Shown: one piece after another, positions 8,145 through 16,905 of the stretch | Layout of the letters: each line of letters starts with the position of its first letter | Numbering within the stretch: the first letter of the stretch is position 1 | Assembly (NCBI GenBank): GCA_028287895.1 | Contig: JAQBOV010000110.1 | Location: forward strand, 1 to 33,424 | Length of the DNA: 33,424 nucleotides | Source: Mucilaginibacter sp. | GTDB taxonomy: Bacteria > Bacteroidota > Bacteroidia > Sphingobacteriales > Sphingobacteriaceae | Direction of reading: 5' to 3' | Made by a program: the position numbers and the translations under genes | The notes under the pieces: generated by a model | The model's database searches: none | Told to the model about the DNA's origin: nothing | Seen by the model: the letters and a program-made list of their open reading frames with translations, nothing else

Positions 8145-9551
8145 ATGAAAGCGGCTTATCCTAAATACATCTTTTCTGCATTACTGGTAACCAGTATTAT
8201 CCTGTCGTGTAAGATAACTAAAACGTACCGGCAGCCTGGTCTGAATACTGATAACTTATACCGGGATGTAAATACCACAGATACCACGAGCCTCGCTGAT
8301 ATTCCCTGGCGGTCTTTATTTGCCGATACCGTTTTACAGGGATTGATACGGGAGGGGCTTAATCAAAACCTGAACCTTAAAATAGCTATACAGCGAATTA
8401 ATGAGGCACAAGCCGCGCTAAGACAAAGCCGGGCGGCCTTTTATCCTTCACTTTCCGGCAGCGCTTTGGTAACGCAATCCAGGCAGTCGCAGGCAGGGTT
8501 AAACTTTCCGGCCGGCATCGGTTTCGATCTTAATTCAACCACTTACCAGGCCTCATTGGGTACCAGTTGGGAAGCAGATGTTTGGGGCAAGCTAAATAGC
8601 ACTAAACGGGCCGCTTTGGCCAATTTTTTACAAAGCGATGCAGCAAAAAGAGCAGTTCAAACTCAATTGATAGCCGATATTGCCAATAACTATTATAATT
8701 TATTGGCGCTGGATAAACAACTGGAAATTACTGAACGAACGGTAAAAAGCCGCATAACTGAAGTGGAAACAATGAAAGCCCTTAAAGAAGGTGCAGTAGT
8801 AACCGGGGCGGCTGTAGTTCAGAGCGAGGCCAACCGTTATGCGGCTGAGGTATCTATACCGGATATCAAACAAAGTATCAGAGAGACAGAGAATGTTTTA
8901 TGTGTATTACTGGCCCGTGCACCCGGAGCCGTCAGACGCACAACATTAACCGGGCAGCAACCCCATACAGAGCTGGCAACAGGCGTACCGGCCTTATTAT
9001 TAAATAACCGGCCCGATGTGCAGCAAGCTGAGTATGCATTCAGAAGCTTCTTTGAAAATACCAATATAGCCCGCGCGTATTTTTATCCTTCGTTTACCAT
9101 CACTGCCCAGGGAGGTTTAAGTTCATTAAATCTCGGCAGTTTTTTTAACGGATCGGTTTTTTATAACCTGGTTGGCGGCTTAACGCAACCGATATTTAGC
9201 CAGGGACAAAATAAAGCAAGGTTAAAAACCGCGCAGGCCCAGCAGCAGGAAGCTCTTTACAATTTTCAGCAATCGCTGGTAACCTCCGGCCAGGAAGTAT
9301 CCAATGCTTTGTTTTCCTATCAAACAGCAGTTGAAAAAGAACAAACGCGTTCAAAGCAATTGCTGGCCCTTGGCAAGTCGGTTGACTATACCAGGGAATT
9401 ATTACGCTACAGTTCGGCTACTAATTATACCGATGTGCTTACCTCTGAACAAAGTTTACTGGCTGCACAGCTTAGCAGTGTTAATGATAGTTTGCAAAAA
9501 TTACAGGCTATTGTAAACCTGTATCGTGCCTTAGGCGGCGGTTGGAAATAA
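8145..9551 (+). CDS. RND efflux outer-membrane factor (TolC/OprM-like, NodT family)
   Basis: Outer-membrane channel of the tripartite pump; trimers form a beta-barrel plus a long alpha-helical tunnel through the periplasm. It has 468 residues, near the OprM/NodT length. The N-terminus carries a hydrophobic stretch and the lipobox IILSC with Cys22, as usual for NodT-type lipoproteins. Two repeated OEP halves are visible: LNLKIAIQRINEAQAALRQS near 76-95 with the following barrel strands SLGTSWEADVWG, and the second repeat starting near LNNRPDVQQAEYAF (about 286-299) with later strands and the helix QAQQQEALYNFQQSL. The protein ends with LYRALGGGWK, a common C-terminus of this family. The gene begins 14 bases after the permease stop, so it is co-transcribed. 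All three pump components are intact. Confidence 0.94.
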   Translation: MKAAYPKYIFSALLVTSIILSCKITKTYRQPGLNTDNLYRDVNTTDTTSLADIPWRSLFADTVLQGLIREGLNQNLNLKIAIQRINEAQAALRQSRAAFYPSLSGSALVTQSRQSQAGLNFPAGIGFDLNSTTYQASLGTSWEADVWGKLNSTKRAALANFLQSDAAKRAVQTQLIADIANNYYNLLALDKQLEITERTVKSRITEVETMKALKEGAVVTGAAVVQSEANRYAAEVSIPDIKQSIRETENVLCVLLARAPGAVRRTTLTGQQPHTELATGVPALLLNNRPDVQQAEYAFRSFFENTNIARAYFYPSFTITAQGGLSSLNLGSFFNGSVFYNLVGGLTQPIFSQGQNKARLKTAQAQQQEALYNFQQSLVTSGQEVSNALFSYQTAVEKEQTRSKQLLALGKSVDYTRELLRYSSATNYTDVLTSEQSLLAAQLSSVNDSLQKLQAIVNLYRALGGGWK

Positions 9552-9569
9552 GCTTTACGCACAATGAAC

Positions 9570-9846
9570 TTAGAAGTCTTTTAGCGTAAATTTTAAATAG
9601 GTTAACCCCGACAGCGAATTCCTCAAAGTCACCTTAAAAGGAATGGCAATATGTTCTGTTGAGTTTTTCAGAACAAGTTGGGCCGTTTATCAATGGCAAC
9701 GCTGAAATCATTGATGGATGGCGCAGCACATCATCCTTTTCGATCTTGCCATCTTCAATACCTTTTAAAATGGAATTGATCAATTGCAAGTATTTCGGCG
9801 TAATAGAATGCTCGTCAATTTTTACAATTTTTAAATAGTTCTTCAT
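9570..9846 (-). pseudogene. GntR-family regulator remnant fused to an unrelated tail
   Basis: Reading the minus strand from 9846, the first 41 residues (MKNYLKIVKIDEHSITPKYL..., through LQLINSILKGIEDGKIEKDD) match the start of GntR/YtrA-like regulators of Sphingobacteriaceae, including the first part of the winged-helix domain. At about 9718-9723 the frame breaks: two extra bases shift it, and the expected continuation PSINDFSVAIDKRPNLF is found in another frame and then stops. The recognition helix and effector or oligomerisation part are missing. In the third frame, 9686 down to 9570 encodes TAQLVLKNSTEH... ending TYLKFTLKDF, which looks like the C-terminal tail of some other protein. The stretch is therefore probably a deletion scar joining two former genes. 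A free-standing 70-residue protein from the first frame cannot be excluded. Confidence 0.6.
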
Positions 9847-9867
9847 CCGGTTTAAAACTATAATTTG

Positions 9868-10005
9868 GGTGGTTGATTAAGTGAGTTGTTGATTAACATC
9901 GGCTAAACTTAATCAACTTTTTCAACTCAATTTATTGAGTGGTTGATTGCATAAATGAATAATGATATCGGTAAACTTAATCAACTTATTCAACTCGATG
10001 CAACT
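9868..10005. repeat. Two tandem copies of a ~69-bp palindromic intergenic repeat
   Basis: The segments 9868-9936 and 9937-10005 are related. Both contain GTGGTTGATT, then ATCGG, then TAAACTTAATCAACTT, then TTCAACTC, with differences in the middle. Each second half (9898-9931 and 9967-9999) is nearly identical. Within copy 1, GTTGATTAAGT (9872-9882) and ACTTAATCAAC (9907-9917) are perfect 11-base complements. Further CAACTCAATC units continue to about 10024. It resembles the element after the phosphodiesterase gene at 580-690. Confidence 0.65.
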
Positions 10006-10076
10006 CAATCTAACTCAATCCAACCATAACAACAAAAATCAAGACAGTTAAGGATAGTTTATACAATCAGTTTAGG

Positions 10077-10084
10077 TAGCTTTG
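10077..10084 (+). promoter_or_regulatory. Candidate -7 box for the rhamnosidase gene
   Basis: TAGCTTTG is a full match to the Bacteroidota -7 consensus TAnnTTTG and lies 45 bases before the first start codon of the rhamnosidase gene. A clear TTG box at the right distance upstream is not seen (only TTT at 10058-10060, spacing 16), so support is partial. Confidence 0.35.
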
Positions 10085-10128
10085 GGTTTCGTCGAATCAG
10101 CGGTTCATGCTGTTTGATACCTAAATAG

Positions 10129-12879
10129 ATGTACATGAAGTTTTTTTACTCTTTATTCGCCCTGCAAATGGTTGTTTCTTTATGTTTTGCACAGGTAAAG
10201 GTCGATGGCCTGTTATGCGAAAACCGCATTAATCCACTTGGTATGGATGTCACCCATCCACGCTTTAGCTGGAAATTGGTTGCCGACAAGCGTAACGAAA
10301 TGCAAACCGCCTACCGGGTTGAGGTAAGCGAAAAAGCAAATTTTAGTGGTCATGTGTGGGATTCGGGTAAAGTGCCTTCAGATTCATCTGTCTTTATTAC
10401 TTATAAAGGCAAGCCACTGCAATCCGGCAAAAAATATTTCTGGCGCGTAAAAGTTTGGGATAATACAGGCAAGGCTTCAGTATGGAGCACTGCTTCATGG
10501 TGGCAGACAGCCCTGTTCAATACGTCCGACTGGAAAGCCAAATGGATAACGCCCGGCTATACCGAAGATACCACCAACCGCCCAAGCCCTCTGATGCGGA
10601 AACAGTTTACGGTGGGCAAGAAGATCAGATCAGCAGTGGCTTACATTACCGCGCATGGTTTGTATGAGGCACAAATAAACGGACAGCGCATAGGTGATGC
10701 TTACCTTACTCCCGGCTGGACAAGCTACGGCAAGCGTCTGCAATATCAAACCTATGATGTAACCAGCTTGCTGAAGGAAGGTAATAATGCCATAGGCGTA
10801 ATGCTTGGTAATGGTTGGTATAGGGGCATCATCGGCTACAGCAATAAGAAAAATGTTTACGGGAAAGATATAGCCCTGCTATTGCAAATTAATATTACCT
10901 ATGAAGATGGCACAACAGGCATAATTACATCTGATGAAAGCTGGAAATCGTCAACCAGCGAAGTTATCTACTCAGAGATCTATAATGGAGAAACAATAGA
11001 TCATAACAAAGTGCAAGCAGGGTGGGCACAGCCAGGCTTTAACGATGAACAATGGAGCAAGGTGCGAGTTGAGGATTATCCGAAAAATATACTCGTGGCC
11101 ACCTATAACGAAATGATCAAAAAACATGAAACCTTTAAACCGGCGCGTATCTTCAAAACCCCAAAAAACGAACAGGTAATTGATTTTGGGCAGAACCTGG
11201 TGGGTTGGGTTGTTTTAAAGGTAAAAGGTAAGGCGGGGGATAAGATCACTGTTTCGCATGCCGAAGTTTTGGACAAGGATGGAGATTTTTACACAGCTAA
11301 CCTTCGCGCGGCAAAGGCCCAGGATACTTATATTTTGAAAGGCGACGGCCAAGAAATATTTGAGCCGCATTTTACTTTTCATGGGTTCCAGTTTATTCGG
11401 ATAGAGGGCTATCCGGGTGATATTATTAAGCCAGAGGATGTTACTGCTGTTGCGCTGTATTCTGACATGAAGCCGACAGGCACGTTCACCACCTCAAACC
11501 CGCTGATCAACCAATTGCAGCATAATATACAATGGGGACAGAAAGGGAATTTTTTGGATGTGCCTACCGATTGTCCGCAACGGGATGAACGCCTGGGCTG
11601 GACGGGTGACGCACAGGTTTTTTCGCGCACTGCCACCTTTAACATGAATGTGAACAACTTTTTTGCCAAATGGCTGTGTGATGTTGCCGCCGATCAGTCG
11701 CCTGAAGGCATTGTGCCTTTTGTTGTCCCTAATTGTTTGGGCTTTACGCAGGGAAGCACCGGCTGGGGCGAAACAGCTACGGTAATCCCATGGAATATGT
11801 ACCTGGCTTATGGCGATCAACGCATACTGCAAAATCAGTACAGCAGCATGAAAGCCTGGGTTGATTACATGCAGCATCAAGCCAAAAATGATCTTTGGAA
11901 CAGCGGATTCCACTTTGGCGACTGGCTTTTTTACAGCGTTGATGACGATACAGACGGCTCTTCGGCTATAACCGATAAATATTTTATTGCGCAATGTTTT
12001 TATGCTTACTCGACCCAGTTACTGATCAATACAGCTACTGTATTAAATAAACAGGAAGATGTAACCTATTATACCCGCTTACTTAAACGAATCAAAGATG
12101 CCTTTTTTAAGGAATATGTAACACCAAACGGCAGGCTCGTTTCCGGTACGCAAACGGCCTACACCCTGGCGCTTAATTTTGATATGCTGCCGGAGTCGCT
12201 GCGCACGCAGGCGGCCCAAAGGCTGGTCGAAAACATTCATGCTTATAATAACCACCTGACCACCGGCTTTTTAGGTACACCGTATCTGTGCCATGTATTA
12301 ACCCGTTTCGGGCATAGCAATATGGCCTACCGCCTGCTGTTGCAGGATACTTATCCGTCATGGCTGTACCCGGTAAAAATGGGCGCTACCACCATCTGGG
12401 AACGCTGGGATGGCATCAGGCCCGATAAAAGCTTCGAGGCGGCAAGTATGAACTCGTTCAATCACTACTCCTATGGCGCCATAGGCGATTGGATGTACCG
12501 CATAATGGCAGGGATGGATACTTATGATGATGGTGCGGGATATAAGCACATCAAAATAATGCCTCATCCCGGCGGCGGCTTTAGCAATGCAACTGCCACC
12601 CTGCAAACCTATTACGGCAATCTTAGTTCCGGCTGGGAAATTAAAGATGGCAAAACATACTATTCAATAGAAATACCAGCCAATACCAAGGCTGATATTT
12701 TCCTCCCGGCCACCCACGCTGATGAAATAACCGAAGGGGATAAAGCATTGGCCCTTGATAAAGACATTACCATTGGCAAATCAGAAGATGGTTATGTAGG
12801 GTTGAAAGTGGGATCGGGGATTTATCATTTTGCAGTGACCGGGGTGGTAGCAGCTATGCCGGTAACGGGAACCAAATAA
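10129..12879 (+). CDS. Secreted alpha-L-rhamnosidase, GH78
   Basis: Hydrolyses terminal alpha-L-rhamnose from plant or bacterial polysaccharides and glycosides. The protein has 916 residues from ATG 10129; the in-frame ATG at 10135 gives a cleaner signal peptide (MKFFYSLF...CFA|Q) and may be the true start. Domain order fits GH78: an N-terminal Fn3-like part (about 25-130, VDGLLCENRINPLG), the Bac_rhamnosid_N sandwich (about 150-310), a rhamnose-binding-like sandwich (about 330-440), an (alpha/alpha)6 catalytic barrel (about 450-790) and a C-terminal sandwich. The catalytic signature DCPQRDERLGWTGDA holds E487 (general acid region), and TIWERWDG holds E758 (base region), as in GH78 enzymes. 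It stands alone between two decayed genes, upstream of and separate from the downstream PUL. The exact substrate is not predictable. Confidence 0.94.
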   Translation: MYMKFFYSLFALQMVVSLCFAQVKVDGLLCENRINPLGMDVTHPRFSWKLVADKRNEMQTAYRVEVSEKANFSGHVWDSGKVPSDSSVFITYKGKPLQSGKKYFWRVKVWDNTGKASVWSTASWWQTALFNTSDWKAKWITPGYTEDTTNRPSPLMRKQFTVGKKIRSAVAYITAHGLYEAQINGQRIGDAYLTPGWTSYGKRLQYQTYDVTSLLKEGNNAIGVMLGNGWYRGIIGYSNKKNVYGKDIALLLQINITYEDGTTGIITSDESWKSSTSEVIYSEIYNGETIDHNKVQAGWAQPGFNDEQWSKVRVEDYPKNILVATYNEMIKKHETFKPARIFKTPKNEQVIDFGQNLVGWVVLKVKGKAGDKITVSHAEVLDKDGDFYTANLRAAKAQDTYILKGDGQEIFEPHFTFHGFQFIRIEGYPGDIIKPEDVTAVALYSDMKPTGTFTTSNPLINQLQHNIQWGQKGNFLDVPTDCPQRDERLGWTGDAQVFSRTATFNMNVNNFFAKWLCDVAADQSPEGIVPFVVPNCLGFTQGSTGWGETATVIPWNMYLAYGDQRILQNQYSSMKAWVDYMQHQAKNDLWNSGFHFGDWLFYSVDDDTDGSSAITDKYFIAQCFYAYSTQLLINTATVLNKQEDVTYYTRLLKRIKDAFFKEYVTPNGRLVSGTQTAYTLALNFDMLPESLRTQAAQRLVENIHAYNNHLTTGFLGTPYLCHVLTRFGHSNMAYRLLLQDTYPSWLYPVKMGATTIWERWDGIRPDKSFEAASMNSFNHYSYGAIGDWMYRIMAGMDTYDDGAGYKHIKIMPHPGGGFSNATATLQTYYGNLSSGWEIKDGKTYYSIEIPANTKADIFLPATHADEITEGDKALALDKDITIGKSEDGYVGLKVGSGIYHFAVTGVVAAMPVTGTK

Positions 12880-12889
12880 AAATCGACGT

Positions 12890-13175
12890 CATTAAGACTT
12901 ACCTTTAGATTAGCAAAGTAATTAAAGAAGCTTGTTAAATGGCAGGTAATACGGCTTAATACCTTTTCGGAAGCAAGGTCAACCTTAGTAAGAAAAAATG
13001 TCTTCCAATTCATGGGCAAGTGATATAAACTCTATTCCCGTTTTTCGGTTGAAATCACTAGCAGGTCAAAATCGCTATGCTCATGGTTATCACCCCTTGC
13101 TTAAGAACCAAACAACGCCAATTCACAAACGGGATATTTTTTTCCAATTCCTTTTTTGGGGTCTTTAAGTATATT
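12890..13175 (-). pseudogene. Decayed MNT-type nucleotidyltransferase gene
   Basis: On the minus strand, joining frames gives a clear small nucleotidyltransferase of the MNT (minimal nucleotidyltransferase) type. From about 13165 downward: KELEKKYPVCELALFGS, then an in-frame TAA at 13103-13101, then ARGDNHEHSDFDLLVISTEK, a frameshift, TGIEFISLAHELEDIF, another shift, then KVDLASEKVLSR. The GS...DxD catalytic motif (FGS; SDFD at 13076-13065) and the later KVDL strand are hallmarks of the fold. With at least one stop and two or three frameshifts it cannot be translated as one protein. MNT proteins often pair with HEPN proteins as toxin-antitoxin modules; no HEPN gene is seen beside it. The exact ends are uncertain. 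This explains the gap between the rhamnosidase and the GLPGLI gene. Confidence 0.72.
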
Positions 13176-13197
13176 TACTATTTGTCCGGTACCTACA

Positions 13198-13227
13198 CAA
13201 ATTCACTGAATAAATGCAAGTCTGCAA
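13198..13227 (-). promoter_or_regulatory. Relic promoter of the nucleotidyltransferase pseudogene
   Basis: On the minus strand, TTG (13227-13225) is followed after exactly 19 bases by TGAATTTG (13205-13198), 7 of 8 matches to TAnnTTTG. It lies directly ahead of the decayed MNT frame, which supports the reading that a complete gene once stood here. Consensus match only. Confidence 0.4.
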
Positions 13228-13301
13228 CGGTGCGGAATTATAAAAAATGGCACCGCAGAAACAAAGTTCGCTGCGCGCATGCCTTTTAAGCTGTGATATG
13301 G

Positions 13302-14087
13302 TTAGAGTAAAAAGCCTTTAAAAAACCCCTGCGACCAGCTGCCCCAATCTTTAAAAGCTGCCTGCAGCCTGGCGCGAAAGGCCTTTTCATCCACAGGCTT
13401 TCCCTTTTTTGGGGGCATCATTTTATTAGGTGCCAGGGTCATGTCGGTTACTTTCGTTGCAAACCAGGTTATGTTTTCGTGAGGAAGCGCCACGCCCAGT
13501 ATCATACCAGGCAATCCGCAAAAGGATTCAGGGCCGCCGGAAACCGGGATCTCGGTGGTATAAAAAGCGACCACGTAAATAGAATCCAGGACAATCGCAT
13601 TTGCCCTGCGACAGGTATAGCCGGCTATTGCGCGGGTTTCGTCAGTTATTTTCCATTTGATCTTTCTGGTGCTGTCTTTTAGCAGGAAGGTTTCTTCAAA
13701 AACTTCTTTCTGGCTTATCTCACTGCTCGTCGAAAGATCGGTATAAACGGTATTGCCCTGGTTAACCATCGGCCCGCCGCCAAAAAAACTGTTTGGCGGA
13801 TTATCGGTAGGAACGGGAGTATACAAGGTTTTATTATCGCTAAATGATAAGACGCTTTTCAATACTTTAAATTGGGGGTTGTTCTTCTTATAGGCCTCCA
13901 GTGCGGGTACTGTAAATACCTCATTATCCTTATTGATCTGCTTTTGCATCAATCCGTAGACATTCACACTCTTATCAAACTCAATAGAGCCCGAGGTAGT
14001 AAAGTGCGCATGTTGTGCCAGTATCAGTTTACTGCCAAATATCAGGACGAAACTGAGAATAAAGTTTTTGTATTTCATGATCATCAT
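13302..14087 (-). CDS. GLPGLI family secreted protein
   Basis: Member of the Bacteroidota-specific GLPGLI family (TIGR01200-type), of unknown molecular function. The hallmark motif appears as CGLPGMILGVALP at residues 190-202 of 261. A signal peptide (NFILSFVLIFGSKLILAQ) ends near residue 25 and predicts a periplasmic or outer-membrane-associated location. Starts are possible at ATG 14087, 14084 or 14078; the first overlaps the upstream receptor stop as ATGA and suggests translational coupling. The mature part carries a WKITDETRAIAGYTCRRA segment also typical of the family. From general knowledge, GLPGLI genes are commonly found directly after an outer-membrane beta-barrel or TonB-type receptor, as here, so the two proteins probably work together, but the partner role is unproven. 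Confidence 0.9.
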   Translation of the reverse strand: MMIMKYKNFILSFVLIFGSKLILAQHAHFTTSGSIEFDKSVNVYGLMQKQINKDNEVFTVPALEAYKKNNPQFKVLKSVLSFSDNKTLYTPVPTDNPPNSFFGGGPMVNQGNTVYTDLSTSSEISQKEVFEETFLLKDSTRKIKWKITDETRAIAGYTCRRANAIVLDSIYVVAFYTTEIPVSGGPESFCGLPGMILGVALPHENITWFATKVTDMTLAPNKMMPPKKGKPVDEKAFRARLQAAFKDWGSWSQGFFKGFLL

Positions 14088-16879
14088 TTTTTAGGTACGC
14101 CGCCGCCCATTTTGTTAAAATCCCAAACAAGCGTCAGCATAAAGTATCTTTTAATGGTAGTATAGCTATTCTGGGTGATCAAATTACCGTTCGAACTCCT
14201 GGCGAAACCGGAATTTTGATTCAATATATCATTGCAAATCAGGTTAATTTTAAAACTCTCCTGTTTGGTAAACGACTTGGTTATCCTGCCATTCCACAGC
14301 ACCCTGGAATAGTCCTGGTTAAAGGTCTGCGTTTTTGAATTGTATTGATAGTTGGCATCTGAACCGATCGAAAATTTACCCGGCAAAAAAACGGTGAATC
14401 CACCATAGCCATTCCATCCATGGCCGTTATTATTCAAATTGCGTTGCAGGGATGATCCCCCGTATGTTAAACTTGGCCCGAATGAAAGATTGAAATCATA
14501 CTTCTTTTCTACATATTTTTGAATCCGTAAACTGCCCGAATAGGTATTAGAGGTAATAATATTAAGTTCGCTGTTGGACAGGTTATAGCTTTTATTGCCA
14601 TTGGCATTAAGGTCAAAACCGGCACTAATGCCCGATGCTGATAACTTGCGCCCATAATAGATAGCGGCGTAGTAATTATGGGGCATTTTATTAAGGTTTA
14701 TATATTGGGTGGTGCTTTTACCGGCCGAATCCGTAACCGTGTTATTCACAATTGGATTTGAGGTGAACGAATAATTAGCGTACACACCCAAATACTGATC
14801 GCTCAAAACTTTATACGAACCATAATTCAACCGCAGGTTGCTGGTATAGGAGGGTGTCAGGTTGGGATTACCAATGACAACATTCAGCGGATCGTTATTT
14901 ACCAATACCGGCTGTATCTGGTCAACCGTTGGTTGGGTGGTTCTGCCCGAGTAATTAAGGCCAAAATTTGACATCTGCGAAAACTTGTATTGATAGCCGG
15001 CCTGCGGAGCCCAGTTGATAAAGTTTCGCTTAAATACATCACCCGTATATTCATTTACTTGTTGAAAACTGACATCAGTTACCTTGGTGCCAAAGTTGAC
15101 AGTGGTTTTGCCCTTTTTGTAATTTAGTATGGCGCCCCCCTGGTTGGAAAGTTGCTTCAACTTGTAATTATTGCTGTATATGCTGTCAAGCACTGTATAA
15201 GAGCCATCCGGAGCTTTGTTGAATGATTTCCTGTCGGCCGTGCTGTTATCAATGCCCAGTCCGTAGTCAAAAACAATAGAAAACGTTTTGGACAAGGGTT
15301 CGGTATAGGTCATATTACTGTTCAGCAGCGAACTCTTAAGACGATTGGTTTTGTATTGGTCTACAATTTTTGGACTGTCAGGCGTTGGCGCGGTGCTATG
15401 GTAATCGATGGCCGTCTTTAAATTCCCTTTTGCCTGGCTCTCATTATAGGCCTCGCTCAGGTTCCAGGAAAAAGTGCGCCCCTTTTTCTTGAATTTTTTT
15501 GTGTAAAACGCGCTTACATCAAATATCTTAGTGTCCACATTGTTGCTGATGTTCCTGTCGCTTGTATTTACCAGGCTGTCATTATTCTTGCGAATGCTTG
15601 AAAGATAACTGCTGCGTGTCTGACTGTTCTTAGATGTCCCATCAACCATCAGTTTTAAATTTGAAGTGGTATCCAGTTTTACCTGATAGGTAGCGTCCAG
15701 CTTATTGCGGAACATGTAATTATGATAATTTTGATTTGAGTTGGTATTGAGGCTCTCTCCTGAAGGTAAATTGTTTTGAGATAAAGTATTGTCAACTCCA
15801 TCAACCGTTACGGCCCCTATTTTATAATTTGTATTGAGCGACTCCTTGTCATTGTTCCATTTGGTGTCATAATGCACGCCGTTGTTTGTAGCCATTGGAA
15901 TACCCTTACCGTCATAATTTCCATTCCATGAATCCAGGTCATCACCGCCGCCGCCGTTAATGTAAATTCCACCATCGTCACTTACCTGCACATTGTCTGA
16001 TGATCCATATTTTTGGCTATCCTGCCAGCCCAGTCCCGTTTTGCCGTCATTACTGGTGGTACTGAATACAGAAAATTTCTTCTTTGCTTTAAACATATTA
16101 AATAAGAGCTGTGCCTGATAAAAATCGTCGGTTCCATACCCAGCATCAATTTTGCCAAAGTATCCGTTCTTTTTATCCTCCTTCAGCTTGATATTGATGG
16201 TTTTTGTTTTTTGCCCGTCGTCTATGCCGGTAAAGGTGGCCTGGTCGCTTTTTTTATCATAAAGCTGTACTTTATCGACCATGTCGCCGCGTATGTTTTT
16301 GGTAACAAGGGTGGGATCATCGCCAAAAAATTCTTCGCCGTCAACCAATACCTTACTGACAGTTTCGCCCTGTGCGGTAATTTTCCCATCCTTATCTACT
16401 TGTATCCCCGGTAGCTGCTTGAGTAAATCCTCCACTTTTGCATTGGGTTGTATCTTAAAGGCTGCGGCATTATATTCTGTCGTATCGCCCTTGATTTTTA
16501 TTTGTGCTGCTGTGCCCTTAATGATCACCTCGTGTAATAAGCGCGATTTCAGCTGCAGGTTGATATTGCCGAAACTATAGGCTTGCTTAGCTGAATCGAG
16601 ATTGAACTTCTCGACGTAGTCAGCATAATCAGGGTAAGCTAATAGCAGAATGAATTTTCCCTTGTTAAGTCCCTTTATTGCAAATGAACCATCTTCGGCA
16701 GTGCGTGTAAAGGTAACCAGCGTTGAGTCTTTTGCGTTCAGTACCGCTACTGATGTATTGTGCAGTTTTACGCGGTCTACGCTGTCACCTATAATACCTT
16801 TTACCGAATAATTATTTTGAGCAAATGCTGAAAAAGAAAACAGAGAGAAAACAAAACATAACAAAATTGTGAACTTCAT
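14084..16879 (-). CDS. TonB-dependent receptor-like outer-membrane beta-barrel protein
   Basis: Large (931 residues) outer-membrane protein in the receptor group with a carboxypeptidase-like regulatory domain. The signal peptide MKFTILLCFVFSLFSFSAFAQ ends at residue 21. It is followed by a CarboxypepD_reg-like beta-sandwich (about 24-110, with TAEDGSFAIKGLNKGKFILL) and a plug-like domain (about 140-225) containing VEDLLKQLPGIQVDKDGKIT and KVLVDGEEFFGDDP. The rest (about 235-931) is a long barrel region with many alternating aromatic strands, ending LTLVWDFNKMGGG. No clear SusC-type DEVVVVGYG box is present, and no SusD gene is adjacent, so it is not a SusC. It is the first gene of a two-gene unit with the GLPGLI protein and is divergent from the kelch-SARP regulator. 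The ligand is unknown. Confidence 0.87.
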   Translation of the reverse strand: MKFTILLCFVFSLFSFSAFAQNNYSVKGIIGDSVDRVKLHNTSVAVLNAKDSTLVTFTRTAEDGSFAIKGLNKGKFILLLAYPDYADYVEKFNLDSAKQAYSFGNINLQLKSRLLHEVIIKGTAAQIKIKGDTTEYNAAAFKIQPNAKVEDLLKQLPGIQVDKDGKITAQGETVSKVLVDGEEFFGDDPTLVTKNIRGDMVDKVQLYDKKSDQATFTGIDDGQKTKTINIKLKEDKKNGYFGKIDAGYGTDDFYQAQLLFNMFKAKKKFSVFSTTSNDGKTGLGWQDSQKYGSSDNVQVSDDGGIYINGGGGDDLDSWNGNYDGKGIPMATNNGVHYDTKWNNDKESLNTNYKIGAVTVDGVDNTLSQNNLPSGESLNTNSNQNYHNYMFRNKLDATYQVKLDTTSNLKLMVDGTSKNSQTRSSYLSSIRKNNDSLVNTSDRNISNNVDTKIFDVSAFYTKKFKKKGRTFSWNLSEAYNESQAKGNLKTAIDYHSTAPTPDSPKIVDQYKTNRLKSSLLNSNMTYTEPLSKTFSIVFDYGLGIDNSTADRKSFNKAPDGSYTVLDSIYSNNYKLKQLSNQGGAILNYKKGKTTVNFGTKVTDVSFQQVNEYTGDVFKRNFINWAPQAGYQYKFSQMSNFGLNYSGRTTQPTVDQIQPVLVNNDPLNVVIGNPNLTPSYTSNLRLNYGSYKVLSDQYLGVYANYSFTSNPIVNNTVTDSAGKSTTQYINLNKMPHNYYAAIYYGRKLSASGISAGFDLNANGNKSYNLSNSELNIITSNTYSGSLRIQKYVEKKYDFNLSFGPSLTYGGSSLQRNLNNNGHGWNGYGGFTVFLPGKFSIGSDANYQYNSKTQTFNQDYSRVLWNGRITKSFTKQESFKINLICNDILNQNSGFARSSNGNLITQNSYTTIKRYFMLTLVWDFNKMGGGVPKK

Positions 16880-16905
16880 AAGGTAGATTTAGGTTCCCTA
16901 AGATA

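Noticed and set aside
9868..10024. Tandem repeats as a CRISPR array
   Set aside because: Only two copies, imperfect and self-complementary, without unique spacers or cas genes.
12825..13019. A 64-residue minus-strand frame overlapping the rhamnosidase end
   Set aside because: Not an intact gene: its middle part belongs to the broken nucleotidyltransferase, and its end runs antisense into the rhamnosidase gene.
14084..16879. Calling the minus-strand receptor a SusC
   Set aside because: No DEVVVVGYG-type box and no adjacent SusD; its partner is a GLPGLI protein.
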